Origin: Dehalococcoidia bacterium UBA4060
Lineage (GTDB): Bacteria; Chloroflexota; Dehalococcoidia; GIF9; UBA5629
DNA length: 18,870 nucleotides
Direction: 5' to 3'
Assembly: GCA_002383665.1 (NCBI GenBank)
Contig: DFZI01000051.1
Span: 1-18,870, forward strand
Shown: piece by piece, positions 14,297-18,870 of the stretch
Layout of the letters: the number at the start of each line of letters is the position of its first letter
Position numbering within the stretch: position 1 is the stretch's first letter
Notes under the pieces: generated by a model
Databases searched by the model: none
Seen by the model: only the letters and a program-made list of their open reading frames with translations
Told to the model about the DNA's origin: nothing
Made by a program: the position numbers and the translations under genes

Positions 14297-15766
14297 ATGA
14301 TTATGGAGCACATACAGTTTATAGCGCCTGAGATCAGCCTTCTGTGCTTTGCATTATTGATCGTGCTGCTGGATCTTTTCATTACACAGAAGCGGGTGCT
14401 GCCCGTACTTTCCGTGATCGGCGCCATTGTGGCTGCCACGTTCATCATCGTGATATGGAACACGCCGCCCGTCGGCCTTTTCGACAAAATGATTTCCATA
14501 GATCCATTCGGACTGTTTTTCAAGCTGTTGATACTGGCTGCCACTGTGCTCGTGATTCTGGCCTCGCATAACTATGTGTTAAAGTTCAACAAGTTCCAGG
14601 GTGAATATTATGCTCTGCTGATGCTTTCCGCTGTTGGCCTGATGCTATTGGTATCGGCCATTAATTTGATCACGATCTATGTGGCGCTGGAGCTGAGTAG
14701 TATCTCGCTTTATGCACTGGTCAGTTTCCTCAAGGACAAGAAGTCCAGCGAAGCAGGTCTGAAATACCTCATCCTTGGTGGAGTTGCCTCGGCTATCCTG
14801 CTTTATGGCATGGCCTTTATCTTCGGCTTGACAGGCAACACCTGTCTGACCTGCATTGCCGAATATGTCAGAGGCATGCCATTTAAGGATCTGCAGGAGG
14901 TCCCGGCGCTGATGATTGGTCTGGTTCTGATTATAGCCGGCTTCGGTTTCAAAATTGCCAGTGTGCCATTCCAGATGTGGGTGCCGGATGTTTATGAGGG
15001 AGCCCCGACCACCATTACAGCCTACCTGTCGGTAGCCAGCAAAGCTGCTGGGTTCGGGGTCATTGCTCGTGTGCTTATGACCGTTTTTGGATTACCAGTC
15101 TGGCTGCATAATGACTGGGCTATGATAATTGCTGTGCTGGCAGCGATTACGATGACTGTTGGCAACCTGGTTGCAATCGTGCAGACCAATATTAAGAGGC
15201 TGTTTGGGTACTCCAGCATCGCCCAAGCTGGTTACATGATGGTAGGATTGGCTGCCATGGGCCTGACCATGGGAACGAAAGAAAATGTCACCGGTGGGCT
15301 GATCTTCTTTTTGCTCAGCTACACACTGACCAACCTGGGTGCCTTCATTGCCATCATTGCCATCAGCAATAAGATCAATAGTGATGAGATTGAGGATTAC
15401 AATGGTATGATCAAGAGATCACCATTGCTGGCACTGGGGCTCACCATTTGTCTTATCTCGCTGGCGGGGTTACCGCCCACGGCAGGATTGATCGCCAAGA
15501 TCTATATTTTCAGCGGTGCGGTTAATATGGGTCTGGCCTGGCTGGTTGTAATCGCAGTCATCAATAGCGTAATATCCGCTTACTATTACTTTAAGATTGC
15601 CAAGGCCATGTGGCTGGGCACACCTGTGACTGAGGAGAAGGTAGATGCCTCCTGGCCCGAATGGCTGGCGCTGGCTGCCTGCGTGGTAGGAGTTTTGGCC
15701 TTAGGCGTGGTGCCGGGCCTTTTCATGAACCTGACGACCGCCGCCGTCAGGATTTTCGGGATCTGA
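14297..15766 (+). CDS. nuoN: Complex I subunit N (antiporter-like proton pump)
   Basis: This 489-residue membrane subunit with about 14 helices is the antiporter-like unit closest to NuoK. Channel residues are present: Glu132 in YVALELSSISLYALV and Lys219 in GFGFKIASVPFQMWVPDVYEG. NIKRLFGYSSIAQAGYMMVG is the usual later motif. ATG at 14297 has GGAAGG (14282-14287) 9 bases upstream; the in-frame ATG at 14303 would leave 15 bases. It is the last nuo gene, 29 bases after nuoM. No convincing hairpin terminator follows. Confidence 0.96.
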   Translation: MIMEHIQFIAPEISLLCFALLIVLLDLFITQKRVLPVLSVIGAIVAATFIIVIWNTPPVGLFDKMISIDPFGLFFKLLILAATVLVILASHNYVLKFNKFQGEYYALLMLSAVGLMLLVSAINLITIYVALELSSISLYALVSFLKDKKSSEAGLKYLILGGVASAILLYGMAFIFGLTGNTCLTCIAEYVRGMPFKDLQEVPALMIGLVLIIAGFGFKIASVPFQMWVPDVYEGAPTTITAYLSVASKAAGFGVIARVLMTVFGLPVWLHNDWAMIIAVLAAITMTVGNLVAIVQTNIKRLFGYSSIAQAGYMMVGLAAMGLTMGTKENVTGGLIFFLLSYTLTNLGAFIAIIAISNKINSDEIEDYNGMIKRSPLLALGLTICLISLAGLPPTAGLIAKIYIFSGAVNMGLAWLVVIAVINSVISAYYYFKIAKAMWLGTPVTEEKVDASWPEWLALAACVVGVLALGVVPGLFMNLTTAAVRIFGI

Positions 15767-15824
15767 CCTCGTTACGGAGTTTCAAGGCCTCCTGGGAATC
15801 AACAGTATTCTCTGTGCAGACTGC

Positions 15825-15853
15825 TTGTGTGTATCATAATCCACTGGTAGAAT
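15825..15853 (+). promoter_or_regulatory. Candidate extended -10 promoter for the DUF72 gene
   Basis: TTGTGT (15825-15830) and TAGAAT (15848-15853) are separated by 17 bases, and a TG at 15845-15846 one base before the -10 makes an extended -10 element. Transcription would start near 15860, about 24 bases before the ATG. The interval 15767-15883 otherwise shows only a weak GGAG/CTCC stem at 15776-15792. Confidence 0.45.
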
Positions 15854-15883
15854 GACGCTGTATTAGCGGGGCAGACAACAGAC

Positions 15884-16597
15884 ATGAAGTGCTACATCGG
15901 GACTTCAGGGTGGCATTACGAGCACTGGAGAGAAAGTTTTTATCCCCCAAGCCTGTCCAAGACAGGATGGCTTAAATACTATGCCAAGTATTTCCCTACT
16001 GTAGAACTTAACAATAGCTTCTACCATCTCCCTTCAGAGAAGGCTTTCACCAACTGGAAAAATTCATCGCCGCAGGGTTTCGTGTACTCGGTCAAGGTCA
16101 GCCGCCTGATCACGCATTTGAAAAAACTCAGGGATTGCGAAGAGCCTTTGGGCAACTTCATAGCTAGAGCACAGTTCCTTGGAGATAAGCTTGGCCCCCT
16201 CTTATATCAGCTCCCGCCCGGTATGAAGTCTGATGGTCTGGTATTAGAAAATTTTATTAAAATACTTCCCTCTGATAGTCAACATGTGTTTGAGTTCCGC
16301 GACCCATCGTGGTTTGAGGAGGGAATATATAATATTCTGAGCCAATACAACTGTGGCCTTTGCATTTATGACATGCCGGACTTTAGTTCACCGGTAATGG
16401 CTACCTGCAGTTTTGCTTACTTGCGTTTCCATGGCAGCCAGAGGCTGTATGGCGGATGTTATTCGGATAATCAACTAAGAAGTTGGGCAGGAAAGATCAT
16501 GTCGCTGGATGTTAGCACCGTATATGCCTACTTTAACAACGATGCCGGCGGATTTGCTATCCAGAATGCCCTTACATTGAAGCAATTGCTGGAATAA
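15884..16597 (+). CDS. DUF72 (YecE-like) family protein
   Basis: This 237-residue soluble protein belongs to DUF72, a widespread TIM-barrel family whose biochemical role is not established. Family landmarks run through the whole sequence: YIGTSGWHYEHWRESFYPP at the N-terminus, KYFPTVELNNSFYHLP, VYSVKVSRLITH, LGPLLYQLPPGMK, VFEFRDPSWF, YLRFHG with its Arg-Phe-His core, and YAYFNNDAGGFAIQNAL near the end. The gene is complete and of ordinary length for the family. The ribosome site is weak (GGGGCAGA about 12 bases before the ATG). It stands alone between the nuo operon and nadK. Confidence 0.93.
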   Translation: MKCYIGTSGWHYEHWRESFYPPSLSKTGWLKYYAKYFPTVELNNSFYHLPSEKAFTNWKNSSPQGFVYSVKVSRLITHLKKLRDCEEPLGNFIARAQFLGDKLGPLLYQLPPGMKSDGLVLENFIKILPSDSQHVFEFRDPSWFEEGIYNILSQYNCGLCIYDMPDFSSPVMATCSFAYLRFHGSQRLYGGCYSDNQLRSWAGKIMSLDVSTVYAYFNNDAGGFAIQNALTLKQLLE

Positions 16598-16664
16598 CCG
16601 GGTTTGAGACATATAGTTTTGATTTGTTTGATCGATAGAATTTGAGATAACGTGCCATATTTAT

Positions 16665-16693
16665 TTGACACAGGCTTTCCCCTTTGTTAAATT
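16665..16693 (+). promoter_or_regulatory. Candidate promoter immediately upstream of nadK
   Basis: A perfect -35 TTGACA (16665-16670) is followed after 17 bases by TAAATT (16688-16693), a 4/6 match to the -10 consensus. Transcription would begin around 16700, at or next to the proposed GTG start (16702), implying a leaderless message. Confidence 0.4.
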
Positions 16694-16701
16694 TCATATC
16701 C

Positions 16702-17523
16702 GTGAAGAGAATCGGCATCTTGTTTCATCCGAAAGTGGAGAGAGCAGAGGCCTTTGCCCATAAGATAGAGAGCTATTTAAAGGCCAAAGGCATTGGCTGC
16801 TGGCTCCATTCGTCATGGGATGAATCGGGCGCACAACGCCAGCTCGATCAGACCGATCTGGTGGTCAGCGTGGGAGGTGATGGCACCATATTGCGTGTTA
16901 GCCGAATTATCTATCCACGTCAGATACCCATTGTGGGCGTTAATTTTGGCAGACTGGGATTTCTGGCTGAACTGGAGGCCGGGGATGCCCTGGAAAAGCT
17001 CTCGAACATCATTGATGGTGAGGGCTGGTACGACGACCGTAGCATGCTTGAGGCCATCCTGAACTCTGACAAGCACTTCCATGCTCTCAACGATGTGGTT
17101 CTGGGTCGGGGTCGCAACTTACGCCTGATCAATGTTGAGGTCAATATTGACGGGAATGCCTTTACCACCTACCGGGCTGACGCAGTGATCATTTCAACGT
17201 CCACAGGCAGTACGGGTTACATGATGGCAGCCAACGGGCCGGTAATCTATCCTGGATCAAAGGATATGATTATGAAGGCGGTCTGCCCGCATTTAAGCAT
17301 GGATAAGGCGATGATCATCGCTTCGGTGGCTGAGATCAAATTTAAAGTAAAGACAAACCACGAGGCAATCCTGAGTATGGATGGCCAGGTGGAAGTGATT
17401 TTAAAGAATGAAGATGAAGTCATCGTATCGGTGAGCCCTTACGTTGCGAGGTTCGTTCGGCTGAGGCCACGTAGTACATTCTATGCAACTTTGGTAACAA
17501 AACTGAAGGAGAAAACTATATAA
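16702..17523 (+). CDS. nadK: NAD kinase
   Basis: This 273-residue cytoplasmic enzyme phosphorylates NAD to NADP using ATP or polyphosphate. The catalytic GGDG motif is VVSVGGDGTILR with Asp60 (residues about 54-65), followed by GVNFGRLGFLAEL, the ALNDVVLGRG block in the place of the usual NE/D motif, and the nucleotide-binding STSTGSTGYMMAANGPVIYP. MDGQVEVIL lies near the C-terminus. GTG at 16702 gives the family-like N-terminus MKRIGILFHP. A TTG at 16684 would add six residues, but it lies within the predicted promoter and has no ribosome site. No Shine-Dalgarno precedes the GTG either. The next gene starts 64 bases downstream. Confidence 0.94.
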   Translation: MKRIGILFHPKVERAEAFAHKIESYLKAKGIGCWLHSSWDESGAQRQLDQTDLVVSVGGDGTILRVSRIIYPRQIPIVGVNFGRLGFLAELEAGDALEKLSNIIDGEGWYDDRSMLEAILNSDKHFHALNDVVLGRGRNLRLINVEVNIDGNAFTTYRADAVIISTSTGSTGYMMAANGPVIYPGSKDMIMKAVCPHLSMDKAMIIASVAEIKFKVKTNHEAILSMDGQVEVILKNEDEVIVSVSPYVARFVRLRPRSTFYATLVTKLKEKTI

Positions 17524-17536
17524 AAGGCCATACAGT

Positions 17537-17542
17537 TATAAT
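17537..17542 (+). promoter_or_regulatory. Isolated -10-like TATAAT before the GNAT gene
   Basis: A perfect TATAAT lies in the nadK-GNAT gap, but no good -35 is found 16-18 bases upstream (AACTAT at the 17-base distance). It could be a weak internal promoter or chance in A+T-rich sequence. Confidence 0.2.
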
Positions 17543-17587
17543 AGCCACGGTAATAGAGCAAGAATGAGGGAAAATCAAGGATACGAA

Positions 17588-18055
17588 ATGAAAGTGGAAA
17601 AAGCTAAGATCGACGACGTTAAAATCATGCACAAATTGATTAACCAGTTTGCGAACAGGGGTGAGATGTTGCCGCGGGCATTAAGCGAGATATATGAAAA
17701 TCTAAGGGACTACTTTGTCATACGTAACCGTTACGGTCGTGTCATGGCCTGTGTTGCCCTGCATATAAGCTGGTCTGATTTAGCCGAGGTCAAGGCGCTG
17801 GCGGTGGATAAAGACAAGCAGAAAAAAGGTGTAGGTTCTGCTCTGGTTAAAGCCTGTGTAGAGGAGGCGAGAACACTGGGCATCCCACACATCTTCTGTC
17901 TTACTTACAAGCCCGATTTTTTCAAAAAGCAGGGGTTCAGACAGGTAGACAAGATGGAGCTGCCGCGCAAGATCTGGGCAGAATGTTTCACCTGTCCCAA
18001 GTTTCCTGATTGTGATGAGGTGGCACTTATTTACGATGTGAAGGCTGACATTTGA
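17588..18055 (+). CDS. GNAT N-acetyltransferase, short ArgA-like (N-acetylglutamate synthase type)
   Basis: This 155-residue GCN5-related acetyltransferase uses acetyl-CoA. The acetyl-CoA loop is QKKGVGSALV (Q78-x2-G81-x-G83), preceded by the strand AEVKALAVD and followed by FFKKQGFRQVDK. The LPRALSEIYENLRDYFV stretch (29-45) and the end LPRKIWAECFTCPKFPDCDE resemble the short stand-alone N-acetylglutamate synthases (first step of arginine synthesis) found in bacteria lacking long ArgA; this is recalled similarity, so substrate is tentative. Three cysteines (133, 136, 142) cluster near the end. ATG 17588 has AAGGA (17577-17581) 6 bases upstream. The ATG at 17564 would add eight residues with a poorer ribosome site. 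Confidence 0.82.
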   Translation: MKVEKAKIDDVKIMHKLINQFANRGEMLPRALSEIYENLRDYFVIRNRYGRVMACVALHISWSDLAEVKALAVDKDKQKKGVGSALVKACVEEARTLGIPHIFCLTYKPDFFKKQGFRQVDKMELPRKIWAECFTCPKFPDCDEVALIYDVKADI

Positions 18056-18582
18056 TGGAAGAGAAACTGATTGAAAGCAAGACTGTTTTTCAGGGACGTG
18101 CGGTCAGCCTGCGCATCGATCGCATCAGGAAAAAGTCCGGCACAGAGACCATCAGGGAGATAGTATGGCATCCTGACTGTATCGCAGTTGTCGTACTGGA
18201 TGGCCAGGGCAATGTTATTCTGGAAAGACAGTTCAGGCGTCCTGCGGGAAAGGTGTTGCTGGAGATACCTGCTGGTGGTATTGAGGAGGGGGAACAGCCG
18301 GAGGATGCAGTGTGGAGGGAGCTGCAGGAGGAGATCGGCTACCTGCCGGGCAAGGTGAACAGGCTGGGAGGATTTTACTCCTCCCCTGGTTACTGCACCG
18401 AGTATCTGTACCTATACCTTGCTGAGGAACTGCAGCCATCCAGGTTGATTGCAGACGATACTGACGAAATTGAAATAGTCAGGGTGCCGCTTGGCGAGAT
18501 CAAAGATCGGATCGAACGTGGCGAGATCTGTGACGCTAAAAGTGTGGCGGGATTATTGTGGGTACTGGGAATGAAAGGATGA
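18055..18582 (+). CDS. Nudix hydrolase, ADP-ribose pyrophosphatase type
   Basis: This 175-residue soluble protein has a perfect Nudix box, G-x5-E-x7-REUxEExGU, at residues 74-96 (G74, E80, R88, E89, E92, E93, G95). The context, with VILERQFRRPAGKVLLEIPAG before the box and YSSPGYCTEYLYLYLAEEL after it, is that of the NudF/ADP-ribose pyrophosphatase group, which splits ADP-ribose to AMP and ribose 5-phosphate with Mg2+. ATG 18055 overlaps the preceding stop (TGATG), so it is coupled to the GNAT gene; a TTG at 18052 is less likely. Together with nadK two genes upstream it suggests a small nucleotide-cofactor cluster (inference). Confidence 0.92.
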   Translation: MEEKLIESKTVFQGRAVSLRIDRIRKKSGTETIREIVWHPDCIAVVVLDGQGNVILERQFRRPAGKVLLEIPAGGIEEGEQPEDAVWRELQEEIGYLPGKVNRLGGFYSSPGYCTEYLYLYLAEELQPSRLIADDTDEIEIVRVPLGEIKDRIERGEICDAKSVAGLLWVLGMKG

Positions 18583-18604
18583 TTGCTCATATCAATGAAT
18601 CATC

Positions 18605-18870
18605 TCACTTCATCTTCCTGATTATAGCATCAGCGACCTGAGAAGTAGTGGCACTTGGCTCATCACGATCTTTGCGCAAGTCGTAGGTTACGTCCTTGCC
18701 TTCAGCGATCACGGCTGCGATGGCGTTCTCCAACCTGTCGGCGGCCTTCTCCTCGTTCAGATGACGCAGCATCAGCACGCCTGATAACATCTGTGCCATA
18801 GGGCTGACCTTGTTCATGCCTGTGTACTTGGGTGCACTACCATGTGTGGGCTCAAAAAGGGCTGCTTCAT
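18605..18870 (-). CDS. Isocitrate/isopropylmalate dehydrogenase family, C-terminal part (5' end outside window)
   Basis: The visible 87 residues are the C-terminal end of a beta-decarboxylating dehydrogenase. The frame is open to the window edge. EPTHGSAPKYTGMNKVSP is the NAD(P)-binding loop, followed by MAQMLSGVLMLRHL and VTYDL near the end. The APKY-x-G-x-NK-V form and the late VTYDL point to an isocitrate dehydrogenase or homoisocitrate-like enzyme rather than LeuB, whose loop usually reads HGSAPDIAGK. The call between these is tentative without the substrate-binding part. It converges on the Nudix gene, with 22 bases between stops and only a weak inverted repeat there. Confidence 0.85.
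   Translation of the reverse strand, partial: EAALFEPTHGSAPKYTGMNKVSPMAQMLSGVLMLRHLNEEKAADRLENAIAAVIAEGKDVTYDLRKDRDEPSATTSQVADAIIRKMK

Noticed and set aside
15776..15792. GGAG/CTCC hairpin as terminator of the nuo operon
   Set aside because: A 4-bp stem with a 9-base loop and no following T-run is too weak to support.
18578..18604. Inverted repeat GATGATT/AATCATC as a bidirectional terminator between the Nudix and dehydrogenase genes
   Set aside because: Arms are only 7 bases, A+T-rich, with a 13-base loop and no U-tract on either side. A stable terminator hairpin is unlikely.
1..18870. Mobile element, CRISPR array, prophage, toxin-antitoxin or defence system
   Set aside because: No transposase, integrase, phage structural gene, spaced direct-repeat array or nuclease/defence domain was seen on either strand. 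Almost all of the window is accounted for by housekeeping and respiratory genes.

Overview
The window is a chromosomal stretch from a bacterium, read here as an anaerobic Chloroflexota member, probably Dehalococcoidia-like. That placement is inference. It rests on an 11-gene complex I operon (nuoABCDHIJKLMN) without the NADH-oxidising subunits NuoE, F and G, an arrangement I know from Dehalococcoides relatives, and on the housekeeping mix around it. Genes are packed tightly with many overlaps, and GTG and TTG starts are common. I see no mobile element, prophage, CRISPR array, tRNA or rRNA, and no gene-free stretch longer than about 170 bases.

Layout. (1) Positions 1-3385, plus strand: the 3' end of leuS, an acyl-CoA dehydrogenase with a relocated catalytic glutamate, a YggS-type PLP-binding protein, and proC, the last three closely spaced or overlapping. 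(2) 3394-5496, minus strand: rsmD and coaD overlap in a TTGA junction and are followed by an Alvin-type 2[4Fe-4S] ferredoxin and a SAM methyltransferase. proC and the methyltransferase converge with only 8 bases between their stops. (3) 5497-5663: a compact back-to-back promoter region serving rsmD leftward and nuo rightward. (4) 5664-15766, plus strand: the complex I operon, with a 64-residue DUF2007-like gene inserted between nuoK and nuoL. Most junctions overlap by 1-11 bases, so translational coupling is likely. (5) 15884-18582, plus strand: a DUF72 protein, NAD kinase (possibly leaderless), a short ArgA-like GNAT acetyltransferase and a Nudix hydrolase of the ADP-ribose pyrophosphatase type. 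(6) 18605-18870, minus strand: the C-terminal end of an isocitrate/isopropylmalate dehydrogenase.

How it fits together. The nuo operon encodes the quinone-reducing arm (B, C, D, I) and a complete proton-pumping membrane arm (A, H, J, K, L, M, N) with its key charged residues mostly retained. With no NADH module visible, electrons probably enter from a reduced ferredoxin or another donor. A ferredoxin gene lies about 1.3 kb away in the divergent cluster, but any link is untested. The rest is coenzyme and amino-acid housekeeping: CoA (coaD), NADP (nadK), proline (proC), arginine (ArgA-like), PLP homeostasis (yggS) and ribosome modification (rsmD).

I found no wholly new system. The best leads are the acyl-CoA dehydrogenase active site, the Leu in place of a normally conserved Glu in NuoA, the extra small gene inside the nuo operon, and the possibly leaderless nadK.
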